Assembly: GCF_012927305.1 (NCBI RefSeq)
Contig: NZ_JABBGH010000002.1
Location: forward strand, 124,001 to 188,000
DNA from: Hymenobacter polaris
Lineage (GTDB): Bacteria > Bacteroidota > Bacteroidia > Cytophagales > Hymenobacteraceae
Direction of reading: 5' to 3'
DNA length: 64,000 bases
Below, piece after piece: positions 15,908 through 23,529 of the stretch. The translations under genes and the position numbers were made by a program. The notes beneath the pieces were generated by a model. That model did no database searches. It was not told the origin of the DNA and saw nothing but the letters and a program-made list of their open reading frames with translations. The number at the start of each line of letters is the position of its first letter. Position 1 is the stretch's first letter.

Positions 15908-17440
15908 TTACTTATAATCTGGCCAGAAGGCGTTCTCGATGAGCTTAGTACGGTTGCTGCCATCTAGGTTGCAGGTGTATACATCCGGTGCACTGATGTC
16001 GTCGTTTGAGCGGTTAACAAAGATGAGTTGGAAGCCGGTAGGCGTGTAGCGTGGCGTTAAGTCGTTGGTACCTGTAGCCTTAGCAATATTGCTGGTAGCA
16101 GCTGCACTCACGTCGAAGGCCGCCGAGCCATCAAGCTTCTGCGTGAAGATGTGGGCATCGAGCTGGCGCCCGCTGGTGCTATTGAAGCCGGCTACGTCGC
16201 GCGTGTACACCACCGTAGTGCCATCGACGCTAAAGCTGGGTGAATCGAGCCGGCCGGGTAGGTTGCCTACCAATTGCACAGGGCTGGTACCATCCGTTTT
16301 GTAGAGGTATAGCTCCGAGTCGAACGGGTCGGACCCAATGGTTTGCACCACCAGCCGGCCGCCATTCTGAGCGGTCCAGTCACACTCGCGGAAGTGCCGG
16401 TTAGCGGGAGCCTTAGCTAGCAGCACTAGCCCGCTACCGTCGCGGTTAATGCGATACAGCTGGTCGTAGTGGCTGTAAATGAGTTGCGCCCCGTCGGGCG
16501 ACCATCGGTAGCCCACGCCTGCGTTGCTGTAGCCCTCTACTGATAGCGTCGTAATCTGGCGCTGGTTCGAGCCGTCGCGGTTCATAGTATAAAGCTGAAA
16601 CTGCCCGCTCGCGTTCGAGCTGTAGGCAATGATATCGCGGGTCGGGCTGAGTTGCGGAGCCGTTTCCACGGTTACGGCGCTGGTCAGGCGCACTGGAGTT
16701 GTGCCGGTAGCGCCCGAAGAATAAATATCCGTGTTGCCATTTACAGTCCGCGCAAACAAGTAGCGATTATCAGGAAAGGCCACCGTCTGAAAGCTCCAGA
16801 CGGGCCCGCGAGCAGTGGCACCAGCCGGGTTGCGGGCCGTCACCTGCCAGTAGTAGGTAGTGTTGTAGCGAAGGTCGGCGACTATTACAGTGGTGTCACG
16901 GGTATTAGTGGCTAGGGTGCGCTGATTGAGGTTGTTACTTTCAAATAGTAGTACATCGTACTTAAGCGAGTCACCTGCCTGGGTGCCAGCTGCCGGGCGC
17001 CAAATCAGCCGCAAGCTGGTGGCTTGGTCGGTGGCACCAGTGGCGGGCGTAGGCCGGGTAGGAGCGCCCGGCGCCGCCGTAGACGTCGTTTTATTGAGCA
17101 GTAGCACTATTGATTGCGTTTGCCCATCGCTGATGGTGGCGCTGCCGGTGGTAGCATCGTAGCCCGCCCGGCGGGCTGCTACGCTCAGCGTGCCGGCCGG
17201 CGCTTGGCTAATGGTGACTTGACCGCGGGCATCAGTAACGTAAGAGCCGGTGGCGGGCGTTGTGCTGACGGCCACGTTGGCCAGCGGCTGGCTGGTGCTG
17301 CCGTCGAGTATGGTTACGGTGAGCGTGCCGTAGTAGGCTGGCTCTACCAGGGTGGGCTCGCAAGCGGCCAAACCCAGCAGGCATAAGAGGGCAAACCAGG
17401 TGCCGCGGTAGCAACGCCAGGTGCGGAATAAGAGAAACAT
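15908..17440 (-). CDS. TolB/PD40 beta-propeller lipoprotein with carboxypeptidase-regulatory and FN3 domains
   Basis: A 510-residue lipoprotein; the signal peptide ends LLGLAAC with Cys27 as the lipid site. A carboxypeptidase-regulatory-like domain (GTLTVTILDGSTSQPLANV) follows, then an FN3-like domain (about 125-215: LRLIWRPAAGT, YNTTYYWQVTARNPAG). Last come repeated PD40/TolB-like blades (QLSPTRDIIAYSSNASGQFQLYTMNRDGSNQRQIT, LTPRYTPTGFQLIFVN). It is the last gene of the curli locus, 25 bp after csgH, so it probably acts at the outer membrane in fibre assembly or surface attachment. That role is inferred from position only. Confidence 0.8.
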   Translation of the reverse strand: MFLLFRTWRCYRGTWFALLCLLGLAACEPTLVEPAYYGTLTVTILDGSTSQPLANVAVSTTPATGSYVTDARGQVTISQAPAGTLSVAARRAGYDATTGSATISDGQTQSIVLLLNKTTSTAAPGAPTRPTPATGATDQATSLRLIWRPAAGTQAGDSLKYDVLLFESNNLNQRTLATNTRDTTVIVADLRYNTTYYWQVTARNPAGATARGPVWSFQTVAFPDNRYLFARTVNGNTDIYSSGATGTTPVRLTSAVTVETAPQLSPTRDIIAYSSNASGQFQLYTMNRDGSNQRQITTLSVEGYSNAGVGYRWSPDGAQLIYSHYDQLYRINRDGSGLVLLAKAPANRHFRECDWTAQNGGRLVVQTIGSDPFDSELYLYKTDGTSPVQLVGNLPGRLDSPSFSVDGTTVVYTRDVAGFNSTSGRQLDAHIFTQKLDGSAAFDVSAAATSNIAKATGTNDLTPRYTPTGFQLIFVNRSNDDISAPDVYTCNLDGSNRTKLIENAFWPDYK

Positions 17441-17465
17441 GAAGCAGAAAAAGAAGCAGCAACGA

Positions 17466-17834
17466 TTAGCGAGCGGGCACTTGCACAGCCGAGTCTTGGG
17501 CTACGACGTGGCCAGCCAAATCCAGTACCCGCAGGTGCACTCGGTAGGTATCCTGCGCCGTAGCGTTAATGCGGGTGTGCGACAGCGCCACATCCTGGGC
17601 CGGGGCCGCGTCAAACTCGCCGCGCTGCGTGTTTTGCGAGCGTCCGCCGCTGCCTTCGCGCAGCATTGATAGCTCGTAGCGGTAGCGCGCGGCAGTAGGT
17701 AGCAGGTTGGTGCAGTGGCCCGTGATGGAGAGGTAGCCATCCTGCTGCTGCAGCTCGAGGTGGGCGCGGCAGGGAACGGGGCCAAGGGCGGCGGCACCGG
17801 GCCAGGCCGCTAGTAGCAAAAGCCAAGGGTTCAT
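17466..17834 (-). CDS. csgH: CsgH-like curli chaperone
   Basis: A 122-residue periplasmic protein with a signal peptide (MNPWLLLLAAWPGAAAL). The central block SGGRSQNTQRGEFDAAPAQDVALSHTRIN matches the pattern known for CsgH (SGxSxTxQxGxF, then a polar strand). It also has YRYELSMLREG and two cysteines that may form a disulfide. In Proteobacteria CsgH and CsgC hold off premature amyloid polymerisation of CsgA in the periplasm. Its place immediately after the curlin genes agrees with that job. The call rests on motif recognition plus context. Confidence 0.8.
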   Translation of the reverse strand: MNPWLLLLAAWPGAAALGPVPCRAHLELQQQDGYLSITGHCTNLLPTAARYRYELSMLREGSGGRSQNTQRGEFDAAPAQDVALSHTRINATAQDTYRVHLRVLDLAGHVVAQDSAVQVPAR

Positions 17835-17912
17835 AGCTAAGAAGAGTGAAGGGTGGGAAGCTGATTAATCGTTCAGCTTTAAGGGGTTAAAGATACACAG
17901 ATAGCCTGAATT

Positions 17913-17949
17913 AAAAAAGGCCAAGCTGCTAGGGCAACTGGCCTTTTTT
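17913..17949. terminator. Intrinsic terminator between csgB-like and csgH
   Basis: Arms AAAAAAGGCCA (17913-17923) and TGGCCTTTTTT (17939-17949) are perfect complements with a 15-nt loop and a T6 tract. It suggests that csgH and the lipoprotein are made by read-through or from their own promoter. Confidence 0.8.
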
Positions 17950-17980
17950 AGCTTGGGCAACTGACTCGTTATTAAGCGAG

Positions 17981-18631
17981 CTACTTTACCTTACCCTGCT
18001 CAATAGTGAGGTTGATGCCGCTACCGCGCATTTCCACTGTGTAGCCCGGCGTAGCCTGAATGGTGGACTCCACCTGCTTCAGGCTGTTGTTATTGCCGTA
18101 CTGGTTGATGGTGTAGCTACGCTGGCTTTCGCGAATCTCACTGCTGACCTGGTTATTGCTGCCGTTCTGGCTGATGTTCAGTTCAGTGCGGTCGGCGGCT
18201 ACCACACCCGTCAGGCGGTTATTATCGCCGCGCTGCGTAAGGGCCGAAGCGTTATTTTGACCCTGCTGCGTTAGGTCAGCTTGGTTGCCATTGCCATTTT
18301 GCGAGCTAGTAGCTAAGTTGCCGTTGCCAGCCTGCACTAGCCCTAGGGCATTAGCGGTGCCCACCTGCTCTACGTACGCCTGGTTGCTAAGGCCGCCCGG
18401 CAAGCCTTGCTGGTCGATGCGCACACTATTGCTTGTGCCCATCTGCGACAAAAGAGAAATATTTCTCGCAGTCTCCAGCGACTTAAGGGCTGACGAAAGT
18501 CGGTCGGGGCCAATGTCTTCAGCTAGCCGCTGTTGCACCGTGGCAGCTTCACTAGCCGGCTGCTGGGCTTGGGCTGCATGCGCCACAGCCGAAAGAAACC
18601 CAACCAGAAGTGCTTGGTGCAGAGCTTTCAT
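17981..18631 (-). CDS. csgB: Curlin subunit, CsgB-like (nucleator candidate)
   Basis: A 216-residue secreted protein; the signal peptide ends HAAQAQ. A charged segment (about 25-60) precedes several curlin-type repeats of the form Q-x-G-x-x-N-x-A (VEQVGTANALGLVQAGNGNLATSSQNGNGNQ in part, LTQQGQNNASALTQRGDNN, INQYGNNNSLKQV). The C-terminus is not a standard repeat and carries charged residues (EMRGSGINLTIEQGKVK). Irregular, charged repeats and an odd terminal unit are what distinguish the CsgB nucleator from CsgA in known systems, so I assign it as the minor curlin. The A/B assignment is inference. Confidence 0.8.
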   Translation of the reverse strand: MKALHQALLVGFLSAVAHAAQAQQPASEAATVQQRLAEDIGPDRLSSALKSLETARNISLLSQMGTSNSVRIDQQGLPGGLSNQAYVEQVGTANALGLVQAGNGNLATSSQNGNGNQADLTQQGQNNASALTQRGDNNRLTGVVAADRTELNISQNGSNNQVSSEIRESQRSYTINQYGNNNSLKQVESTIQATPGYTVEMRGSGINLTIEQGKVK

Positions 18632-18662
18632 AAGTAGTACTTAAACTCAAGCATGAAATAGA

Positions 18663-18711
18663 ATAAGCCAGGTTCTAAAGCGCTAAGAAAAACGTTTAGA
18701 ACCTGGCTTAT
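18663..18711. promoter_or_regulatory. 17-bp perfect hairpin in the csgA-csgB spacer
   Basis: Arms ATAAGCCAGGTTCTAAA (18663-18679) and its exact complement (18695-18711) with a 15-nt loop. On the transcribed strand it follows the csgA stop by about 14 nt. It could be a leaky terminator or a 3'-end stabiliser that keeps csgA mRNA more abundant than csgB. Confidence 0.75.
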
Positions 18712-18725
18712 AAACTTCAGCAGGC

Positions 18726-19562
18726 TTAGTGCTGGGTTACCGCAGCCGTGTTAGTAGTGCCGTTCTGCCTTACGTAGCTTTGGTCATCCGAGCCAAACTG
18801 GTCGTTGCGCGAAAAGTTGCCACTACCAGTCTGGGTCTGCATCGACGTGTTATAACCGCTTGAAGCAACAATACCTGAAGCATTCATTGTGCCTTGGCCA
18901 GCATAAGCACGGTTATTATCGCCCGTTTGGGTTTGCTCTGCTATGTTGTTATAGGAAGGGCTCGTTTGAATAACCACTCCTTGGTTGTTTTGGCCATTCT
19001 GCGTTTGCGTTGACCGGCTGTAGCTTCCACGTTGCTCACTGTAGGCTTGGTTGTTCACGCCAAGCTGATTTTGAGTCAACAGGTTACTGTAGCTACCTGC
19101 TGTCTGCAAGGCAGTAGCCTTGTTGCCACTACCGCGCTGGGTTTGGTTTACTACGCTGTAGTCACCCGATTGGGTAGCCTCCATTCGGTTAGCAGCGCGA
19201 TTTTGGGCATTGGCGCTACCACCCCCACTAGCATCATTAGTTTGCGACTGGAACGCATTGTTATGGCCACCCGCTGCCGAAGAAGCTACCTGAGTTAACG
19301 TAGCCTCATTCTGTCGGCCAATAGAAGTTTGGTCACCCGACTGCATGACGGAGCCATACTGGTTGGTACCGGCTTGCTCAATGGTAGTAACGTTGCGCGT
19401 GAAAGTAGCATTCGGGCTAGTATACCCAAATCCCCCAGCACTAGGTAAGTTGTTCGGCCCAGGCGTTGCGCCTATTGAGGAAGAAGCAATCTGGGCGTTG
19501 GCGTAGCTGGCGCTAAACAGCGCAGCGGCAGCGAGTAACAAGCGGTGGTTAAGCGTTTTCAT
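18726..19562 (-). CDS. csgA: Major curlin subunit, CsgA-like
   Basis: A 278-residue protein starting MKTLNHRLLLAAAALF at ATG 19562, with a signal peptide ending SYANAQ. The mature chain is built of roughly ten imperfect curlin repeats with the Q-x-G-x-x-N-x-A/S-x5-Q pattern: IEQAGTNQYGSVMQSGDQ, QTQRGSGNKATALQTAG, QNQLGVNNQAYSEQRG, QTQTGDNNRAYAGQG, QTQTGSGNFSRNDQFG. It is very rich in Gln, Asn, Ser, Thr and Gly with almost no charge. It is expected to leave through CsgG and polymerise on the cell surface as amyloid fibre for biofilm matrix. It is about twice the length of E. coli CsgA. Confidence 0.9.
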   Translation of the reverse strand: MKTLNHRLLLAAAALFSASYANAQIASSSIGATPGPNNLPSAGGFGYTSPNATFTRNVTTIEQAGTNQYGSVMQSGDQTSIGRQNEATLTQVASSAAGGHNNAFQSQTNDASGGGSANAQNRAANRMEATQSGDYSVVNQTQRGSGNKATALQTAGSYSNLLTQNQLGVNNQAYSEQRGSYSRSTQTQNGQNNQGVVIQTSPSYNNIAEQTQTGDNNRAYAGQGTMNASGIVASSGYNTSMQTQTGSGNFSRNDQFGSDDQSYVRQNGTTNTAAVTQH

Positions 19563-19626
19563 TCGATTTGGGTTTGGGATTGTTGGTGGGAATTGAAGAA
19601 GATTTGCTCTCTCCGGAAGAACAAGC

Positions 19627-19634
19627 CAAAAGTA
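19627..19634 (-). promoter_or_regulatory. Candidate -7 box for csgA (TACTTTTG)
   Basis: Exact match to the Bacteroidota TAnnTTTG element on the minus strand, about 65 nt upstream of the csgA ATG in an AT-rich 190-bp spacer. No good TTTG -33 partner was found at 17-23 nt, so it is tentative. It would allow csgA to be transcribed independently of csgEFG. Confidence 0.4.
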
Positions 19635-19752
19635 GTGTGGAACTATTTTGGTAGGTAATGATTTCAACTTTTTTTTAGATAAAAGCAACAAATCAGGTAT
19701 AATTACGTGTCACGCTCTCAACACACTCTAGTTATATATAAAAAATTGAATA

Positions 19753-21165
19753 TCAATTGGTTGCATTACTAATGCGCGCGGCTCGTGACCGACCCAGGTA
19801 AAGCATAATGCCAGCGCGGGCGCCCCAGTAGTAGTCGTTGTAGCGGCCATTTACTAGGCCATCCAGCTCGTCGTTCAAGTAGTAATGGTTGTCTAGCTGT
19901 AAGCTCAGGCCTAAGCGTGGGGTAAGTAAGTATTCGGCCCCAATACCGGCTACCACGTGAGGCAGTGTGCGCCGGCTTAAATCGGAGGAGGTGCGCACAG
20001 TTGCGCCTCCCCCAGCTAGCACGTAGGGCGTAAAGCGGTCGCGCGGAAGTATGCGCAGCAGCACCCCTCCCTCAGCATAATTGTAAGTACTATTGAAGGA
20101 GTTGCGGTTAGCACCGGCAGCTAGGCGCATTTGGCCAGCGTTTAGAAATAAGCTAGCCGTTTCGCCTAGACCAATGCGCGCGGTGGCCTCAGCGCCTAGC
20201 GTTAAGTTGGGCGAGGCATAATCCCCTTGATACTGCAGGACTGCACCAGCCAAGCCTATAGCAAAAGCAGTCCGACGTGGTATCTGCTGGCGGCCTAGTA
20301 CATCAATATTCAAGTTTTCGGCCTTCTCACGCAGGTAATTTTGGCGAGCAGCGCCATGTACTTCACTTGAATCACGGGGTAGCCACAACCCTTCATCGAA
20401 CCCTTCATATATCAATGCCTGCACCGATTTTTCAATGGCATCCTTCACGGCAAGCTCGCTGGGCTCATTATAGGTGAAGCCAGTCTCGGTTTCAAGCAAG
20501 CGCTTAAAGGCGACAAATTGGAATAAGCTGGCTCCAATCTGCTGAGAAAGAATGGTTTTGGATGTGTACACCGTTTTCAGCACCTTGCCAGTGCCAGTGC
20601 TCACTGCTCGTAGGTAAACCGTCACCCGGTCTTGCCGGTACTGGCCCGAGGCGCCGGCCCCAAAGTAGCGCAGCCCTGCTCCACCCGTGATAATATTGGT
20701 GTCGTAGGAGATTATACCACCTTCTAGAATAACACCCGCGAAAAGCAATGGGGGCAGATTAGGCTGCTTCTGTCCGGTTTGTTCTGTATATTCTTGGCGA
20801 GTGCTACGAATAATCTTTCGCTCATTAAGTAAATTGCCTAAATTCTCGCGCTCAATGGGCTCAAACCACTTCGATTCTTCTAGGGCCCGCACCAAGATGG
20901 TGGTAGCGCCTTGGGTAACAGCAGTCGAGAAGCTAGCGCCGTTTTCCTGAGGCTTATACTGGCCAGTCTGGTCGCGAAATTTATAGACGGCTACCACTGT
21001 TTTAGTCAGTGGTGCGGGTAGCTCACCCCACTGAGCAGGTGTGCGCAGCTCGGCCCCCAGGCGAGCAGGTTGGGTTGCTAGGGGATGTTGATAGAGGTAA
21101 GGTGTGCAGGCACCGAGTGCCAGCAGAAGCCCGGCCGCCAAGTGGCGCGCAATAGAAAAAGGCAT
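19753..21165 (-). CDS. csgG: CsgG curli secretion channel with extra C-terminal barrel-like domain
   Basis: A 470-residue outer-membrane lipoprotein starting MPFSIARHLAAG at ATG 21165; the lipobox is LALGAC (Cys20). Residues about 20-283 are a full CsgG: VVAVYKFRDQTGQYKP, FEPIERENLGNLLNERKIIR, LLFAGVILEGGIISYDTNIITGG, RYFGAGASGQYRQDRV, then EGFDEGLW. Known CsgG ends about here. This protein continues for roughly 165 residues with alternating amphipathic strands (LGAEATARIGLGETASLFLNAG, TPYVLAGGGATV, LPHVVAGIGAEYLLTPRLGLSLQLDNHYYL, YYWGARAGIMLYLG) that look like an 8-strand outer-membrane barrel. The core forms the export pore for curlins; the extension's role is unknown. Confidence 0.92.
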   Translation of the reverse strand: MPFSIARHLAAGLLLALGACTPYLYQHPLATQPARLGAELRTPAQWGELPAPLTKTVVAVYKFRDQTGQYKPQENGASFSTAVTQGATTILVRALEESKWFEPIERENLGNLLNERKIIRSTRQEYTEQTGQKQPNLPPLLFAGVILEGGIISYDTNIITGGAGLRYFGAGASGQYRQDRVTVYLRAVSTGTGKVLKTVYTSKTILSQQIGASLFQFVAFKRLLETETGFTYNEPSELAVKDAIEKSVQALIYEGFDEGLWLPRDSSEVHGAARQNYLREKAENLNIDVLGRQQIPRRTAFAIGLAGAVLQYQGDYASPNLTLGAEATARIGLGETASLFLNAGQMRLAAGANRNSFNSTYNYAEGGVLLRILPRDRFTPYVLAGGGATVRTSSDLSRRTLPHVVAGIGAEYLLTPRLGLSLQLDNHYYLNDELDGLVNGRYNDYYWGARAGIMLYLGRSRAARISNATN

Positions 21166-21260
21166 AACGGGTAGGTAGCAGCGGATAGGAAATAGGGTGG
21201 CCGAAGTATCGGGCCACTCGCGATGAGTAGCCCAATACTTCAGCACGGCAAAGGCCGATG

Positions 21261-21677
21261 CTACAACCCGTTCGGAATAGTTATGGTAGTTTGGTTGCCA
21301 GTGCTTGAGTCGGTTACGGTGATAACCACCCCGCTCGTTGCTTGGCTCACTTGCACTTGGTACGCCCCTACAGTATAAGTGCCAGGCTTCACGGCACCTT
21401 GCCCAAACTGCGATGTAATGAGCCTGCTAGTAAGCTGGTTTAGCACTTGCTGATTGAGATTGGCCGAAAACTGGGCCAGTGGGTCGGTAGTAGCCGACGT
21501 GCTTACGGGGTCCGCGATACGATTCTGGGCCGTAGCCGAAGACTGAAGCCACGAATAGTTGAACGTATTGCCCCCAAAAGCCGGGTTGATGGGAGTGTAT
21601 ACGAAGCGTTGCGCGTGGGCAGCGTGCGTCTCGATGGCCAGCGCCAGCAGTAGTAAGAGCGTACTAAGTTGTTTCAT
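21261..21677 (-). CDS. csgF: Curli assembly protein CsgF
   Basis: A 138-residue secreted protein; the signal peptide ends HAAHAQ. The mature N-terminus RFVYTPINPAFGGNTFNYSWLQSSATAQN is the hallmark of CsgF, the segment known to insert into the CsgG pore and form its second constriction. The C-terminal part is the usual surface-exposed head that couples secretion to CsgB nucleation. Length matches the family. It lies between csgE and csgG on the same strand. Confidence 0.95.
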   Translation of the reverse strand: MKQLSTLLLLLALAIETHAAHAQRFVYTPINPAFGGNTFNYSWLQSSATAQNRIADPVSTSATTDPLAQFSANLNQQVLNQLTSRLITSQFGQGAVKPGTYTVGAYQVQVSQATSGVVITVTDSSTGNQTTITIPNGL

Positions 21678-21739
21678 AGAAGAAATGGGTGAGAAAAGAG
21701 CAGTACAAGCGAAGGGCGAACCTTCAGTAACTTAGGTAA

Positions 21740-22309
21740 TCAGTAGACTTCGAGCGGCGTGCGGCGGCCCGACTCCAACTGGCGGCTTACATTCTGGGCT
21801 TCCACTAAAAAGCCTTGGGCAATCTCTACGGCCTGGGCCACCAGCTCTTCCATTTGGTCGAGCCGGGTAGGAAGCGGGGTTTCAATCAGCTCCTGGTCGT
21901 TGACGGTGAGCACGACCAGCGAGCTATTGCCCCGACCGGGCCGCTCGCCCACCAGCACCGTAAAGTCGTTGCTGCCAGGCGGCGCTTCAAAAGAGTTGTA
22001 GAAAAGGTCGTAGAAATCGTGGCCGGGTTTGCTAAGTGCTTGGTCTAGTACCAGGCCGGCTGACTCGGCGCCCGCGTGCTGGCTGGCCGAATCGGCGCGC
22101 AGCATCAGGCGGAGGGCTTCTTCTAGTTTGGCCGGGGGCAAAGGCTTGGCCGAGGGAGTAATCAGTACCTTGGGCGCTACCGGAGCTTGGGGTACGGGCT
22201 GGGGGCGGGCAGCATTCTTCGGGGTGCTTTGCGCCCAGCCCGTAGAAACCTCTGCCAGGCTAACTAAGACTAGCCAAAGCCAGCGAAAGAGTAGCCGATG
22301 GCAGGGCAT
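21740..22309 (-). CDS. csgE: Curli export specificity factor CsgE
   Basis: A 189-residue periplasmic protein with a signal peptide (ends TGWAQ) and a Pro-rich linker. The core contains GLVLDQALSKPGHDFYDLFYNSF, then FTVLVGERPGRGNSSLVVLTVNDQELIETPLPTR, and LVAQAVEIAQGFLVEAQ, matching CsgE. CsgE caps the CsgG channel from the periplasm and selects curlins for export. It is the first gene of the curli locus. The N-terminal linker makes it longer than E. coli CsgE. Confidence 0.93.
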   Translation of the reverse strand: MPCHRLLFRWLWLVLVSLAEVSTGWAQSTPKNAARPQPVPQAPVAPKVLITPSAKPLPPAKLEEALRLMLRADSASQHAGAESAGLVLDQALSKPGHDFYDLFYNSFEAPPGSNDFTVLVGERPGRGNSSLVVLTVNDQELIETPLPTRLDQMEELVAQAVEIAQGFLVEAQNVSRQLESGRRTPLEVY

Positions 22310-22374
22310 AGGAAAAGCAGCGTTGCGAAGAAATAGGTGGGATGGGTGACAACTAAACTTGGCTAAATCGTGTA

Positions 22375-22382
22375 CAAACTTA
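22375..22382 (-). promoter_or_regulatory. Candidate -7 box for csgEFG (TAAGTTTG)
   Basis: Exact TAnnTTTG match on the minus strand about 66 nt upstream of the csgE ATG. This is the same distance as the csgA box, inside a long AT-rich stretch (about 22370-22520) that stands out in this GC-rich window. No -33 element was resolved. Confidence 0.4.
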
Positions 22383-22559
22383 TGCTTTTTTCAGAATACC
22401 CACTAGCTTTTTAAACGATTTTAACAAGTTTTTTAGCTTTCTTAAAACCATTATAAATCAAATCATTAAATAGTACTACAGCGCACGTATAATTACCTAT
22501 AGCATCCACGTATTTATACTTTGTAGGGCGGTGCGTTTAGCGGGGCACCTTTGGTTTAA

Positions 22560-22722
22560 AGCATAAGCAACCCCACCTAGGCAGCGGCAAGCGAAAGAGA
22601 TAGCGGCGGCGAAGCAGGGCCTGTGCTTACCTCGATTCTAACCCCTCACGCGGCGCTGTGCACCCAAAAAGAGGGAGGGGCAGCCAAGCTTCAACGCCCG
22701 GCTGCCCCTCCCTCTTTTTCTG
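22560..22722 (+). ncRNA. Candidate small RNA upstream of curli locus
   Basis: On the plus strand a TTTG (22520-22523), a 22-nt spacer and CACCTTTG (22546-22553, 5 of 6 fixed bases of TAnnTTTG) form a plausible promoter. About 160 nt later comes a 20-bp perfect terminator stem with T5. No convincing coding frame lies between. A transcript of about 160 nt could exist and would run antisense to the far upstream region of csgE. Purely predicted; no known RNA family was recognised. Confidence 0.3.
22666..22719. terminator. Strong bidirectional intrinsic terminator
   Basis: Perfect 20-bp stem, arms 22666-22685 and 22700-22719 (AAAAAGAGGGAGGGGCAGCC), with a 14-nt loop and A5/T5 flanks. It ends terC on the minus strand and would also end any plus-strand transcript from the csg upstream region. 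Confidence 0.92.
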
Positions 22723-22737
22723 ACCCTAGGCTTCCCC

Positions 22738-23529
22738 TTAGTCGTACTGCGAGTCGCGCAGCGCTACAGGCTTGCTCTTTTTGCGCAGGCGCATGTTTAG
22801 CAGCTCTACTACCAACGCGAACGCCATAGCGAAGTAGAGGTAGCCTTTCTCCACTTCTTTGTGGGACGCCTCCATCACCAGCATGAAGCCAATCATAATG
22901 AGGAATGACAGCGCCAGCATCTTGATGGTGGGGTTGCGGTTCACGAAGTCGGCCACCGTGCCGCTGAAGGCAATCATGATAATCATAGCGCAGATAACGG
23001 CCGCAATCATTACCAGCACGTTATCTACCAGTCCCACGGCCGTGAGGATGGAGTCGAAGCTGAATACGATGTCGATAACGATAATCTGCAGGATGATGCT
23101 GGGCAGGCTGGCGTGGCCCTTGCTGGCGTGCTCTTCCTCCTCCTCGCCCTGCAGTTTGCTGTGAATTTCGGTGGTGCTCTTATAAATCAAAAACAAGCCG
23201 CCCGCCATCAGAATCAGGTCGCGCCCACTTACGCCGAAGTGGTCGATGACCCCCGGAAGGCTGATGGTGAAGAGCGGCTCGCGCAGCCCTACCAGCCACG
23301 AAATGCTGGTGAGCAGCGCCACCCGAAACAGCAGCGCCAGCAGCAGGCCAATGGTGCGCCCCTTAGCCTGCTCGCCGGGGGCTAGGCGGTTAACCGTGAT
23401 GGAAATAAAAATGATGTTATCAATGCCCAGCACAATCTCCATTACGGTGAGGGTCAGGAGGCTAACCCAGGCCTGAATGTGCCCAAAAGCGGCAAAGTGC
23501 TCGGCTGAAAACGCGGAGAAAGGTGACAA
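22738..23529 (-). CDS. TerC-family integral membrane protein
   Basis: A polytopic membrane protein of about 263 residues. The TerC signatures are LTLTVMEIVLGIDNIIFISI near the N-terminus and IVIDIVFSFDSILTAVGL in the middle; both place acidic residues inside membrane helices. An acidic EGEEEEEHASK loop separates the halves. TerC proteins are linked to metal-ion (manganese) export and metalation of secreted proteins, or to tellurite resistance. The start is uncertain: I favour TTG 23529 (MSPFSAFSAEHF). A GTG at 23622 is in frame, but its extra residues are encoded by low-complexity repeat-like DNA. Confidence 0.88.
   Translation of the reverse strand: MSPFSAFSAEHFAAFGHIQAWVSLLTLTVMEIVLGIDNIIFISITVNRLAPGEQAKGRTIGLLLALLFRVALLTSISWLVGLREPLFTISLPGVIDHFGVSGRDLILMAGGLFLIYKSTTEIHSKLQGEEEEEHASKGHASLPSIILQIIVIDIVFSFDSILTAVGLVDNVLVMIAAVICAMIIMIAFSGTVADFVNRNPTIKMLALSFLIMIGFMLVMEASHKEVEKGYLYFAMAFALVVELLNMRLRKKSKPVALRDSQYD

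Larger units (their letters stand above)
22310..22737. other. Long non-coding region between terC and csgE
   Basis: This 428-bp stretch has no convincing gene. It holds the AT-rich promoter region of csgE, the candidate small RNA and the terC terminator. Its base composition changes sharply from AT-rich (22370-22520) to GC-rich. Confidence 0.6.

Noticed and set aside
18726..19562. Asn/Gln/Gly repeats as an adhesin or ice-binding protein
   Set aside because: The Q-x-G-x-x-N-x-A register and the adjacent csgE/F/G genes make curlin the better call.
22623..22829. 68-residue open frame between the csg locus and terC
   Set aside because: It runs through the perfect 20-bp terminator and into the terC coding end, and has no plausible signal or motif.
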